A stretch of DNA of 64,000 nucleotides from Rhizobiales bacterium 64-17 (GTDB taxonomy: Bacteria > Pseudomonadota > Alphaproteobacteria > Rhizobiales > Xanthobacteraceae). Below are positions 1-10,860 of this stretch, in pieces. The translations under genes and the position numbers were made by a program. Location: assembly GCA_001899285.1 (NCBI GenBank), contig MKWA01000004.1, positions 1 to 64,000 of the forward strand. The letters are read 5' to 3'. The notes beneath the pieces were generated by a model. The model worked only from the letters and a program-made list of their open reading frames with translations. It did not search any database and was not told the DNA's origin. Every line of letters begins with the position of its first letter. Within the stretch, counting starts at the first letter, position 1.

Positions 1-62
1 CCGGCTCGCGTTGCACGCTCGCCACCCTCTCCCCGTCAACGGGGCGAGGGTTTCACGGCCGC

Positions 63-142
63 CTCGTCCTTCGAGACGCATCGCCATAGCGCGTCTAAGA
101 CGCGCGTAAACGCGCTGATGGCGGCGCTCCTCAGGATGAGGC
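63..142. repeat. Intergenic imperfect inverted repeat (Rhizobiales-type cctcgtccttcgag...ctcctcaggatgagg)
   Basis: Outer arms cctcgtccttcgag / ctcctcaggatgagg; inner perfect hairpin gcgcgtct-a-agacgcgc; non-coding. Confidence 0.5.
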
Positions 143-327
143 GGAGTGAGAGTTGGACCCGGATGTTGGGCATATCGAAGCCGTCATGCCCTCATTGATT
201 GCGGGCATCCACGACTTATCTTCGCGCGGCAAGGGAAGACGTGGATGCGCGGAACAAGTCTGCGCATGACGTGGTGAGAGCCATCATCGACAGACGATGT
301 CTGTCACGACAGCGCAAAGCGATTGCT

Positions 328-1128
328 TCAGTGGAACGAGGCGGTGGCGGACACGGTGGCGACCGGGCGGGTCGCGGCTTCGGCGATCGCGGATGCCAGA
401 TTGCTGGCGAAGCAGCCGTAGCTCCAGTCGTTCATGTGCAGACCGTCGGCCGAGACGAAGGTCTCGAACGGAATCTTGTCATCGGCCTGCCAGCGCTGCA
501 TCAGCGCAAAACGCTGGAACAGATCGACATTCTCTTTCTTCGCCGCCGCGGCAATCAGCGCCACCATGCGCGGCGCGTCGGTCTTGGCGATCACCTTGGG
601 CGCGAATTGCGGATCAATCAGGACCACGTCGGCACCGAGCGCCTTCATGCGCGCGATCCCGTCATGGATCAGCGTGTCTTGCGCCGCGAGCGGCTGATCG
701 CGCAGCACCGCATTGGTGCCGACCTGCCACAACACCAGATCCGGACGCTCCGACGCGACGCTCTCGTCGAAACGCGCCAGCATATCGCGCGCTTCCTCAC
801 CGTTGACGCCACGGTTGACGACGCGGATGGGATGCTTGGGAAAACGCTTGACCAGATCGGCGGCAAGCCGGTTCGGATAGCTGGCGGCGGGCGAACTCGC
901 GCCGGCACCGGCCGTCGACGACGAGCCGAGCGCAACGATGGTGATCGGCTGCCCAGAGGCGAGCTTGGCGGACACCCGGCTCAACGGATTACTCAACCGG
1001 ACGATGTCCGACGCATTGCGGCACGGCGTTGCCGTCGTCTCGGCCGAGGCCGGCGACATGGCAACAAACCCATCGACCGTCAGCAGCAACGCCGCGACGG
1101 CGGCAATCCAGCTCAGGCTACGCCGCAA
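328..1128 (-). CDS. SGNH/GDSL hydrolase family protein (exported)
   Basis: Signal peptide; ITIVALGSSSTAGAG (GDS-like block), VLWQVGTNAV, DGLHMNDWSYGC (D-x-x-H block). Confidence 0.8.
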   Translation of the reverse strand: MRRSLSWIAAVAALLLTVDGFVAMSPASAETTATPCRNASDIVRLSNPLSRVSAKLASGQPITIVALGSSSTAGAGASSPAASYPNRLAADLVKRFPKHPIRVVNRGVNGEEARDMLARFDESVASERPDLVLWQVGTNAVLRDQPLAAQDTLIHDGIARMKALGADVVLIDPQFAPKVIAKTDAPRMVALIAAAAKKENVDLFQRFALMQRWQADDKIPFETFVSADGLHMNDWSYGCFASNLASAIAEAATRPVATVSATASFH

Positions 1129-1140
1129 GATGTGAATCTC

Positions 1141-1893
1141 TCATTTGACGTCGATCGGCGGCGTAGCGCCACCGGGTTGGGCCGCCCCGATGATCAGGTC
1201 GGCCAACAGCCAGCCGATACAATCGTGGACGCGCTCGGCCGTGTCCATCTTTTTTGTGTCGCTATAAAGATCGAAGGTGCCCAACTCATTCCACAGCTTC
1301 ATGACGTGAAATCTGTCGAACAGCGGTATTTCGTTCTGCAGGGCCACCCAACGCATTGATTCTGCATAGTTTCCCAGCGCGATCATGGATTCGGTGCGGG
1401 GGCTGTATTGCATGTTCATCAGCACGACATCGCTGCCCTGCCCTTTGGCGGCATCCACCCCCTTGGTCAGCGCCTCGCTGTATTCGTCCGGGCTGGCGAT
1501 CCGGACGGCGTCCACGGTGCCGGTCTGCCAGACCAGCAGGGTGGGCTTCTGCTCGGCAAGGGAAGCTTTCAGCGACGGCAGCATGTCCCGCGCCGTGCGG
1601 CCGGACTTGACGTCGGTGGTGACCTTGACCGTGACCCCCGGCAGCTTCTGCGACAGGGCATGTTCGAGCCGCGCCGGATAAGCCCGCGCCGCGCCGTTCT
1701 GGCCGGGCAGTTGCGACGAGCCGGAGCCGGCCACCAGGACCGTCAAGTTCTTGGCCGCGATAGCCTTCTCGACCACCGGCAGCGGAAACGAGTTTTCCAA
1801 CTGGGATTCGGCAACGCGACATTTCGCCGGCGTTTCCGCCAGCGCCGGCCCGCCGCTTATCGCGACGAACAGGACTGCGATCAGCGCCCTCAT
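1141..1893 (-). CDS. SGNH-hydrolase-like exported protein, paralogous to neighbour
   Basis: Signal peptide; LTVLVAGSGSSQLPG, LLVWQTGTVDAV; same architecture as the 328-1128 product. Confidence 0.65.
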   Translation of the reverse strand: MRALIAVLFVAISGGPALAETPAKCRVAESQLENSFPLPVVEKAIAAKNLTVLVAGSGSSQLPGQNGAARAYPARLEHALSQKLPGVTVKVTTDVKSGRTARDMLPSLKASLAEQKPTLLVWQTGTVDAVRIASPDEYSEALTKGVDAAKGQGSDVVLMNMQYSPRTESMIALGNYAESMRWVALQNEIPLFDRFHVMKLWNELGTFDLYSDTKKMDTAERVHDCIGWLLADLIIGAAQPGGATPPIDVK

Positions 1894-3110
1894 CCTCCGC
1901 CCCCAGCAAGGTCGGCCTGCGCGAGTGGCGAGCGCGGTCCCGACCCCTTCCGATCGATTTTCTTATACCACGCCAGCACCTCGGCCGCCGCAACCATGAT
2001 CAGCACACCGGCCGCGCTGCACAAAATCTGCGCCGGGACGCGGCTGGAGATTTCCGTCAACACGAAATGCGCGGCGAACGACAGGAATACGCCGAAGCAG
2101 AAGATTTCCAGCGAGTGCTGCCCGCAGACGATCGCCGGGCGGAACACCCAGGAATTGATGCCCTGCCATTGCCGCGGCACGAGGTTCACGACGATCACCG
2201 CCAATGCGAGGAAATGCAGCAGCCGCAGCACGTCGAGATTGGTCTTGTCGATCGGGTAGATTACCTCGGCCAGCACGCGCGGCACCAGGAAGGCGAGCCG
2301 CGGGAAGTACCAGGTCATCACCACGCCGAGACACAGCAGCAGATAGACGACAGCCAGCGCGACCGTGACACGCGAGGTGACAAAGCGCGACAGGCGCTGC
2401 GCGCCGCCGAGCGCAAACCATGCGCCCAGTACGAACAGCAACTGCCACGCCAGCGGATTGAACGCCCAGTGCCCGTCCGGATAGGCCGGGAAATTCCAGC
2501 CGAATTTCCACATCAGCGCATAGAGGATGCCCGAGACGATCAGCGCCAGCGAGGCATTGCGGATCAGCAGCCACAGCACCGGCGGGAAAAAGCCGAGCAG
2601 CACGATATAGAGCGGCAGCACGTCCATATTGACGGGTTTGAACTTGAGCAGCAGCGCCTGCATGATCGTCACGTCAGGCTGCTTGAGAAAATCGAGAATG
2701 CCCATTTCTTCGCCGTAGAGTGGGTTGTCGAAGCTCTGCGCGACATAGGAAATCTCGGCGAGATAGATCGCGAACAGGAAGATATGCGCGACATAGATCT
2801 GCCAGGTGCGCTTGAGCACCCGCGCGGCTGCCACCACGAAGCCACGCTCGCGCATCGCCCGGCCATAGACGAACGCCGCCGTATAGCCGGAGATGAAAAC
2901 GAAAATCTCGGTCGCGTCGCTGAAGCCGTAATTGCGCAGCGTGACCCAGTTGACGACGTTGGAGGGGATATGATCGAGAAAGATCAGCCACAACGCGATA
3001 CCACGGAACAGATCGAGCCGCAGGTCGCGCTCCGCCGCCAGATGAGGCGCAGTGAGGGGCGCTGTGATCCGGGCTTCCTTCATCGACGGATTCGGTGATA
3101 CATCGGGCAC
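1890..3110 (-). CDS. opgC: OpgC domain-containing acyltransferase-like membrane protein
   Basis: RDLRLDLFRGIALWLIFLDHIPSNVVNWVTLRNYGFSDATEIFVFISGYTAAFVYG is OpgC-like; multiple TM segments; 4-nt overlap with downstream SGNH gene. Confidence 0.8.
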   Translation of the reverse strand: MPDVSPNPSMKEARITAPLTAPHLAAERDLRLDLFRGIALWLIFLDHIPSNVVNWVTLRNYGFSDATEIFVFISGYTAAFVYGRAMRERGFVVAAARVLKRTWQIYVAHIFLFAIYLAEISYVAQSFDNPLYGEEMGILDFLKQPDVTIMQALLLKFKPVNMDVLPLYIVLLGFFPPVLWLLIRNASLALIVSGILYALMWKFGWNFPAYPDGHWAFNPLAWQLLFVLGAWFALGGAQRLSRFVTSRVTVALAVVYLLLCLGVVMTWYFPRLAFLVPRVLAEVIYPIDKTNLDVLRLLHFLALAVIVVNLVPRQWQGINSWVFRPAIVCGQHSLEIFCFGVFLSFAAHFVLTEISSRVPAQILCSAAGVLIMVAAAEVLAWYKKIDRKGSGPRSPLAQADLAGGGG

Positions 3111-3121
3111 AGAGCACTATC

Positions 3122-3514
3122 ATGTACCGCGCTGTCACCCGCAATATCGAGGTCACCGTCACCCCCCGCTTCCTTGCGGACCGATCGTCGCCGGACGAAA
3201 GCTATTTCTTCTGGGCGTATACGATCGATATCGCCAATCGCGGCGACGAGACCGTGCAACTCAAGACCCGGCACTGGCGCATCACCGATGCCAACGGCAA
3301 GTTGCAGGAGGTGCGGGGCGCTGGCGTGGTCGGCGAGGAACCGGTGCTCGGACCCGGCAAGTCGTATGAATATACCAGCGGCGTGCCGCTGACGACGCCG
3401 TCCGGGTTCATGGCCGGGAGCTACGGCATGATCACCGATGCGGGCGAGCCGTTCGATATCGAGATCCCGGCGTTCTCGCTCGACAGCAATCTGACGAAGC
3501 GATCGCTCAATTAG
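3122..3514 (+). CDS. apaG: ApaG protein (Co2+/Mg2+ efflux-associated)
   Basis: MYRAVTRNIEVTVTPRFLADRSSPDESYFFWAYTIDIANRGDETVQLKTRHWRITDANG is characteristic of ApaG. Confidence 0.95.
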   Translation: MYRAVTRNIEVTVTPRFLADRSSPDESYFFWAYTIDIANRGDETVQLKTRHWRITDANGKLQEVRGAGVVGEEPVLGPGKSYEYTSGVPLTTPSGFMAGSYGMITDAGEPFDIEIPAFSLDSNLTKRSLN

Positions 3515-3562
3515 CGCATGATCCCAAAAAGTGGGATCCGGTTTTCGGATCAGATCATGCGC
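3514..3562. repeat. Palindromic three-way-junction intergenic repeat element
   Basis: Outer arms gcgcatgatc/gatcatgcgc enclose two hairpins: ccc-aaaaagt-ggg and atccg-gtttt-cggat. Confidence 0.65.
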
Positions 3563-3591
3563 AAACAAAAAGATGGGCCGGCAAGCCTCAT

Positions 3592-4320
3592 TTATCGCTG
3601 ATCAGATGCCGGCGGCAGACATGCGGCAAGCCGCGACAGCGCCTGCTGCGGCATGATGCCCAGCACCGCGCCCGGCGCGGCGAAATCCTGCAACGCCGTG
3701 AGCCGCGCCTCCGGCAACGCGACGCAACCGCCGGTTCCGGCTTTTCCCGGCACGCGCAGATGGATGAAGATGCAGGAGCCGGCGCGGGCGCCGCGATCGG
3801 TCGGATAATCGACGAACAGGCCGCGGCGATATTCCGGCACGCGCCACATATTCTCGCCGCTCACCGCGTTGCCGACCACGCGGCGCGTGGTGATGCGGTT
3901 GTAGTGCGTGGACGCCGGATCGTCGACGCAGGTCATGCCCTCGGCGATGCGGGTATAGCCGGGGCGCGGATCGGCGCCGAAACCGAACGCGCCGCCGATG
4001 CGGTAGAAGCCGGCCGGTGCGCGCTTGTCGCCCTCGGTTTTCACCGGTTCGCCGTGCCGCGCCAGCGTGCGAAAGAACAACGACCAGGCCATGCCGGTCC
4101 TGCCGATCAGCGCCGGCTCCGCCGGAGCGACGGCGCGCCACGGCGCGTCCGGCGCCGAACGCTCATAGAGCCGCAACGTCGCCTGTGACGTGTCCATACC
4201 CGTCGCCGTCGCCAGCGCGAGACGGCGCGCCGAGGCGAGCGGCTCCGGGCAGCTTTGCGCGGCCGCCGGTGCGATCGCCGCCAGCGTCAACGATGCGACG
4301 ATGGCGGCGCGCGCGATCAC
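3592..4320 (-). CDS. L,D-transpeptidase (YkuD-type) family protein, exported
   Basis: Signal peptide; GDKRAPAGFYRIG ... SCIFIHLRVPGKAGTGGCVAL (H...S-x-G-C-type catalytic block); GTG start overlaps hslO end. Confidence 0.75.
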   Translation of the reverse strand: MIARAAIVASLTLAAIAPAAAQSCPEPLASARRLALATATGMDTSQATLRLYERSAPDAPWRAVAPAEPALIGRTGMAWSLFFRTLARHGEPVKTEGDKRAPAGFYRIGGAFGFGADPRPGYTRIAEGMTCVDDPASTHYNRITTRRVVGNAVSGENMWRVPEYRRGLFVDYPTDRGARAGSCIFIHLRVPGKAGTGGCVALPEARLTALQDFAAPGAVLGIMPQQALSRLAACLPPASDQR

Positions 4321-5363
4321 CCGGGATTGGCTCCGACATTGGCGCCGACGTCGGCCGGCTGGAACAGATAATCGGTGCTGCAGAATTCGCAGGTCACCTT
4401 GATCCGCCCATCCTCGACCATGTGGTCGCGGTCGTCCTGCGAGAAGCTCTTGAGCATCGCCTCGACCGCATCGCGCGAACACGAGCATTGCGCATCGACC
4501 GCCTGCTGCTCGAACACGCGTACGCCGCGCTCGTTGAACAGCCGGAACGCCAGCCGCTCGCTCGACAGATCGGGATCGATCAATTCGAGATCTTCGACCG
4601 TATCGACCAGCGCGCGGCCTTCGACCCAGGCTTCGTCCTCGGCAGCGACATGCGCGGTCGCGCCTTCCGGCAGGTCGCCCGGATCGAGATCCTGGTGTGC
4701 GCGCTCCGATGCCTTGGGCAGGAATTGCAGCATGATGCCGCCGGCGCGCCAGCGATGGGTCGCGCCGCCCTCGCCAGCCCGCAGCTCTTCAGCCACAGCG
4801 AGACGCACCCGCGTCGGGATCTGCTCGGAGCGCAGAAAGTACTCGTGCGCCGCCGCTTCGAGGCCGGCGCCGGTAAGTTGCACCAGACCCTGATAGCGGT
4901 TGGTGTTGGCGCCCTGATCGACGGTCATCGCCAGATGCCCCTCGCCCATCAGATCTCCGGGGCTGGCCTTGCCGTCCTTGATCGCCTGCTCGACGCGCGC
5001 GCGGTCGAACCGTGCGCAGGCGCGCACATGGCCCGGCGTGGTGTAATCGACCACCAGCATGCTGACCGGCCCGTCGGAGCGGGTCTGCAGGATGAAGCGA
5101 CCGTCGAATTTCAAAGCGGAGCCGAGCATGACGGCAAGCACGATGGCTTCCGCGGTCAGCTTGGCCACCGGCAGCGGATAATCGTGCTTTTCCAGAATGG
5201 CATCGACCGCCGGGCCAAGCCGGACGATCCGGCCGCGCACGTCGAGCGCCGACACCTCGAACGGCAGCACGATGTCATCGACGGACTGCTGCGCTGGGGC
5301 GCGGGTCGGGATGGCAGAGGTTGCGGGAGTCTTGGAGGAGGTCATGGACGGGGAGACTTTCAT
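4317..5363 (-). CDS. hslO: Redox-regulated chaperone Hsp33
   Basis: C-terminal CSCSRDAVEAML ... VTCEFCSTDYLF (CxC...CxxC) typical of Hsp33. Confidence 0.95.
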   Translation of the reverse strand: MKVSPSMTSSKTPATSAIPTRAPAQQSVDDIVLPFEVSALDVRGRIVRLGPAVDAILEKHDYPLPVAKLTAEAIVLAVMLGSALKFDGRFILQTRSDGPVSMLVVDYTTPGHVRACARFDRARVEQAIKDGKASPGDLMGEGHLAMTVDQGANTNRYQGLVQLTGAGLEAAAHEYFLRSEQIPTRVRLAVAEELRAGEGGATHRWRAGGIMLQFLPKASERAHQDLDPGDLPEGATAHVAAEDEAWVEGRALVDTVEDLELIDPDLSSERLAFRLFNERGVRVFEQQAVDAQCSCSRDAVEAMLKSFSQDDRDHMVEDGRIKVTCEFCSTDYLFQPADVGANVGANPG

Positions 5364-5469
5364 GGCCCCTTATGTAGAGCGGCAAGTGCTAATTGCGAGG
5401 CCCGGACTACGGGCCCGCTCCCGCCGTCGGCGAAAGCCTTGGCAAGCCCGTCCGTCCGACGCCGAAACC

Positions 5470-6413
5470 CTAAAGGCCGTTGGCGTGCAGGCACCAGCCG
5501 AGGATGCCCTTCTGCGCATGCAGCCGGTTTTCCGCCTCGTCGAACACCACCGACTGCGGCCCATCGATCACCTCGTCGGTGACCTCCTCACCACGATGCG
5601 CCGGCAGGCAGTGCATGAACAGCGCATCCGGCTTCGCCTTGGCCATCAGTTGCGCGTTGACCTGATACTGCTGAAGCAGATTGTGCCGCAGCGAGGCCGC
5701 CTCGCGGTCGCCCATGGACACCCAGGTGTCGGTGACGACGCAATCGGCATTCTTCACGGCGGCATCGGGATCGCGGCCGACCTCGACATTGACGCCGGAG
5801 GTCTTGATCCAGTCCATCAGCCATTTCTTCGGCTTGAGTTCCGGCGGCGTCGCGATCCGCAGATTGAAATCGAACTGCTTTGCGGCATGAACCCACGACG
5901 CCAGCACGTTGTTGGCGTCGCCGGTCCAGGCAATCGTCTTGCCGCGGATCGGCCCGCGATGCTCCTCGAACGTCATCACGTCGGCCATCACCTGGCACGG
6001 ATGCGAGCGCCGCGTCAGCCCGTTGATCACCGGCACGGTGGCGTGCCGCGCCAGTTCCTCGAGCGCGTTCGGATCGAGGATGCGGATCATGATGACGTCG
6101 ACATAGCGCGAGAGCACGCGCGCGGTGTCGGCCAGCGTTTCGCCGCGGCCGAGCTGCATCTCCTGCCCGGTGAGCAACATGGCTTCGCCGCCGAGCTGGC
6201 GCATGCCGACATCGAACGAGACGCGCGTGCGCGTCGACGGCTTGTCGAAGATCATCGCCAGCGTCTTGCCGGCCACCAGCGGCGGCACGACGCCACCGGC
6301 CTTGTGCGTCGCCTTGAAGGTTTTCTTCATGGCGCGGCTGGCATCGATGATCTTGCGCAGTTCATCCTTGGAGATCTCGTCGAGATCGAGGAAATGCCGG
6401 GGTGTGGATGCGG

Positions 6414-6417
<4 letters not shown>
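5470..6417 (-). CDS. argF: Ornithine carbamoyltransferase
   Basis: [45 protein letters not shown] motifs. Confidence 0.97.
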
Positions 6418-7625
<1,208 letters not shown>

Positions 7626-7752
7626 GACAAACCCCGGAAATGTCAGCACAAAATGGAATGTGCCGCCCCGGGGCGGCACGTTTGAATATTTTAGGGGCAC
7701 ACCCCCCGTGGGTCAACACGCGGTGGCAGTGCACAAAAGTCGGCCCACGGCG

Positions 7753-7838
7753 GACTCAAAAACGACTCAACTGTGGATTCCACTGCATTTTGCGCTTGGA
7801 ACATGTGGACGAACAGGGGCGACTCTTGCGCGTGAGTC
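7753..7838. promoter_or_regulatory. Cluster of five GANTC (CcrM-type) sites upstream of gcrA
   Basis: GACTC 7753, GACTC 7764, GATTC 7776, GACTC 7821, GAGTC 7834; a further GATTC at 7951. Confidence 0.55.
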
Positions 7839-7990
7839 GCGCCATATTGTAGTTTTTTCGCTGTTAGACACGATATCTCGTAGCGAAACGATCCTAGTTC
7901 CATTTCGGGTTGTAGGCGTTCGACGCACTGCGCGTCAGACGGCGGGGCTGGATTCTGTCGACCGGACGCGCCGCGCCGCACAAGAGGATC

Positions 7991-8488
7991 ATGATGATGA
8001 GCTGGACCGACGAGCGGGTCGAACTTCTGAAGAAACTGTGGGCCGATGGGCTCTCCGCCAGCCAGATTGCCGGCGAATTGGGCGGCATCACCCGCAACGC
8101 CGTGATCGGCAAGGTTCACCGCCTCGGTCTGTCGGGCCGCGCCAAGAGCCCATCCTCGTCCGCCCCGCGGCCGCGCAAAGCCCGCCCCGCCTCGCACATG
8201 GTGCGGGTGTCGCGGCCGGCCGTGCGTGGCAACACCGCGCTCGCCTACGACTACGAGGTCGAGGCCGAGCCGGAACTGGTCGAGGCCGTCATTCCGCTGG
8301 AGCAGCGCCGCACCCTGGTGCAGCTCACCGACGCCACCTGCCGCTGGCCGGTGGGCGATCCGGGCAGCGCCGACTTCTTCTTCTGCGGCGGCCAGACCAA
8401 GGAAGACGGCCCGTACTGCACGCATCATTCGCGCGTGGCGTATCAACCCGCCGCCGACCGCCGCCGCGACCGCCGGCCGTTCCGCTGA
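7991..8488 (+). CDS. gcrA: GcrA cell-cycle regulator
   Basis: MSWTDERVELLKKLWADGLSASQIAGELGGITRNAVIGKVHRLGLSGR; C-terminal CRWPVGDPGSADFFFCG..PYC..H. Confidence 0.97.
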   Translation: MMMSWTDERVELLKKLWADGLSASQIAGELGGITRNAVIGKVHRLGLSGRAKSPSSSAPRPRKARPASHMVRVSRPAVRGNTALAYDYEVEAEPELVEAVIPLEQRRTLVQLTDATCRWPVGDPGSADFFFCGGQTKEDGPYCTHHSRVAYQPAADRRRDRRPFR

Positions 8489-8515
8489 TTGCTTCGCCGC
8501 CAGAACGCGGCACTT

Positions 8516-8564
8516 AAAAGCATCGAGCCCGGCTTTGAACGTCAAAGCCGGGCTCGATGCTTTT
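8516..8564. terminator. Strong bidirectional intrinsic terminator between gcrA and phoB
   Basis: Perfect 23-bp inverted repeat aaaagcatcgagcccggctttga-acg-tcaaagccgggctcgatgctttt, A/T tracts on both ends. Confidence 0.9.
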
Positions 8565-8578
8565 TGATCGTCAGGCGA

Positions 8579-9280
8579 TCAATCTTCTTTCCCGAACCGA
8601 TCGTCGATCGCGTAGCCGGAGCCGCGCACGGTGCGGATCGGGTCGATCTCCTTCGGCCGGTTGAGCGCCTTGCGCAGCCGGCCGACGTGAACGTCCACCG
8701 TGCGCTCGTCGATATAGCTCTCGTTGCCCCACACGCTGTCGAGCAGTTGCGCGCGCGAGAACACGCGGCCGGGCCGCTCCATCAGGAATTCGAGCAGGCG
8801 ATATTCGGTCGGCCCGAGGTCGATCGCACGGCTGGCGCGCGAGACGCGCTTCTTGTCGCGATCGAGTTCGATGTCGCCGACCGCCAACACCGACGCGACC
8901 CGTTCCGGGCTCGCACGGCGCAACAGCGCCTTCACCCGCGCCAAAAGTTCCGGCACCGAGAACGGCTTGACGATGTAATCGTCGGCGCCCGTTGCCAGCC
9001 CACGCACCTTCTCGCTCTCCTCGCCGCGCGCGGTGAGCATGATGATCGGCAGGCTTTTGGTTTCCGGCCTCGCCCGCAGCCGCCGGCACAGTTCGATGCC
9101 GGACAGGCCGGGCAGCATCCAGTCGAGGATGACGAGATCCGGCGTCGTTTCCTGCAGACGCAGTTGTGCCTCGTCGCCGCGCGCCGCCGCGTCGACCTCG
9201 TAGCCTTCCGCCTCGAGATTGTAGCGCAGCAGCAGCGTCAGCGGCTCTTCGTCCTCGACGATCAGAATGCGTGCTGCCAT
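8579..9280 (-). CDS. phoB: Phosphate regulon response regulator PhoB
   Basis: Receiver (LVILDWMLPGLSG, KPFSVPELLARV) plus OmpR-type winged helix; in pst cluster. Confidence 0.95.
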   Translation of the reverse strand: MAARILIVEDEEPLTLLLRYNLEAEGYEVDAAARGDEAQLRLQETTPDLVILDWMLPGLSGIELCRRLRARPETKSLPIIMLTARGEESEKVRGLATGADDYIVKPFSVPELLARVKALLRRASPERVASVLAVGDIELDRDKKRVSRASRAIDLGPTEYRLLEFLMERPGRVFSRAQLLDSVWGNESYIDERTVDVHVGRLRKALNRPKEIDPIRTVRGSGYAIDDRFGKED

Positions 9281-9299
9281 CGTCTCCTGACCTGATCCC

Positions 9300-10019
9300 T
9301 TACGCAGTCCGGCGCGGCGCCGAGAACGCCGCCGTCATGTCGCCCTTCGGACGCTGATCCATGATCGGCCGGCCCTCGATCATATAATGCACCGTTTCCG
9401 CGATATTGGTTGCATGGTCGCCCATCCGCTCGATGTTCTTGGCACAGAACAGCAGATGGATACAGAACGAGATATTACGCGGATCTTCCATCATATAAGT
9501 CAACAGCTCGCGGAACACCGAGGTACAGACCGCATCGATCTCCGCGTCGTTGCGCCAGACCTCCATGGCCTTGCCGACGTCGCGGCGGGCGAAACTGTCG
9601 AGCGCGGCGGTGAGCTGCGCCAGCACCAGTTCGGTCATGTGCTCGACGCCGCGAATGAGCGCCGGCGGCGGGAAATCGGCGTTGAGCGCGATCACCCGCT
9701 TGGCGATGTTCTTGGCGAGGTCGCCGATCCGTTCCAGATCGTTGGCGAGCCGCAGTGCCGCGACGATCTCGCGCAGGTCAACCGCCATCGGCTGCCGACG
9801 CGTGATGGTCAAGACCGCCTTGTCCTCGATCTGCCGTTGCAGCGAATCGATGGTGGCATCAAGCGCGGCGACGCGCTGCGCGAGATCTGTGTCGCGGCGC
9901 GCCAGTGCGTCGACGGAATCGGCAATCTCCTTCTCGGCGAGACCACCCATCTCGGCGACGAGACGGCCAAGCTCCTGAAGATCGCTGTCGAATGCCTTTG
10001 CGGTGTGCTGGTCGGTCAT
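9300..10019 (-). CDS. phoU: Phosphate transport system regulator PhoU
   Basis: Repeated LERIGDLAKNIAKR / IERMGDHATNIAE motifs. Confidence 0.95.
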   Translation of the reverse strand: MTDQHTAKAFDSDLQELGRLVAEMGGLAEKEIADSVDALARRDTDLAQRVAALDATIDSLQRQIEDKAVLTITRRQPMAVDLREIVAALRLANDLERIGDLAKNIAKRVIALNADFPPPALIRGVEHMTELVLAQLTAALDSFARRDVGKAMEVWRNDAEIDAVCTSVFRELLTYMMEDPRNISFCIHLLFCAKNIERMGDHATNIAETVHYMIEGRPIMDQRPKGDMTAAFSAPRRTA

Positions 10020-10032
10020 GATCGCTATCCTG

Positions 10033-10860
10033 TCAGCCGAAGCGGCCGGTGATGTAATCCTGCGTGCGCTTGTCGCGCGGCGTCGTGAACATGGCCGGCG
10101 TTTCGCCGAACTCGATCAACTCGCCGAGATACATGAAGGCGGTGTAGTCGGAGACACGCGCCGCCTGCTGCATGTTGTGAGTGACGATGACGATGGTGTA
10201 ATCGTCGCGCAGTTCGTCAATCAGCTCCTCGATCTTCGCGGTGGAGATCGGATCGAGCGCCGAGCACGGCTCGTCAAGCAGGATCACCTCGGGCTGCACC
10301 GCCACGGTGCGGGCGATGCAGAGCCGCTGCTGCTGGCCGCCGGACAGCGACAGGCCGCTGGCGTGGAGCTTGTCCTTGACCTCGTCCCACAGCGCCGAGC
10401 GGCGCAGCGCGCTCTCGACGCGCGCGTCCAGCTCGCCCTTGCCGAGCTTTTCATAGAGACGCACGCCGAAGGCGATGTTCTCGTAGATCGTCATCGGGAA
10501 CGGCGTCGGCTTCTGGAACACCATGCCGACGCGCGCGCGCAGCAGGTTGAGATCCTGCGACGGCGAGAGAATATCCTGGCCGTCGAGCGTCACCTCGCCG
10601 GCCGCGCGCTGGTTCGGATAGAGATCGTACATCCGGTTGAGGATGCGCAGCAGCGTGGACTTGCCGCAGCCCGAGGGACCGATGAAAGCGGTGGCGCGGT
10701 TGGCATAAAGCGGCACACTGATCGATTTCAGCGCGCGGCTGGTCCCGTAGAAGAAATCGAGATTGCGGACGGTGATCTTCTCGCGCGGCGTGCCTTGTGC
10801 GGCGGGCGGCGGCGGGGCGCTGGCGGAAACGGTGATCGGAACGGCGGCGGACATGTTCAT
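10033..10860 (-). CDS. pstB: Phosphate ABC transporter ATP-binding protein
   Basis: Walker [46 protein letters not shown]. Confidence 0.95.
   Translation of the reverse strand: MNMSAAVPITVSASAPPPPAAQGTPREKITVRNLDFFYGTSRALKSISVPLYANRATAFIGPSGCGKSTLLRILNRMYDLYPNQRAAGEVTLDGQDILSPSQDLNLLRARVGMVFQKPTPFPMTIYENIAFGVRLYEKLGKGELDARVESALRRSALWDEVKDKLHASGLSLSGGQQQRLCIARTVAVQPEVILLDEPCSALDPISTAKIEELIDELRDDYTIVIVTHNMQQAARVSDYTAFMYLGELIEFGETPAMFTTPRDKRTQDYITGRFG

Noticed and set aside
199-1359. 386-aa plus-strand ORF
   Set aside because: Antisense to the SGNH hydrolase genes; no signal or domain.
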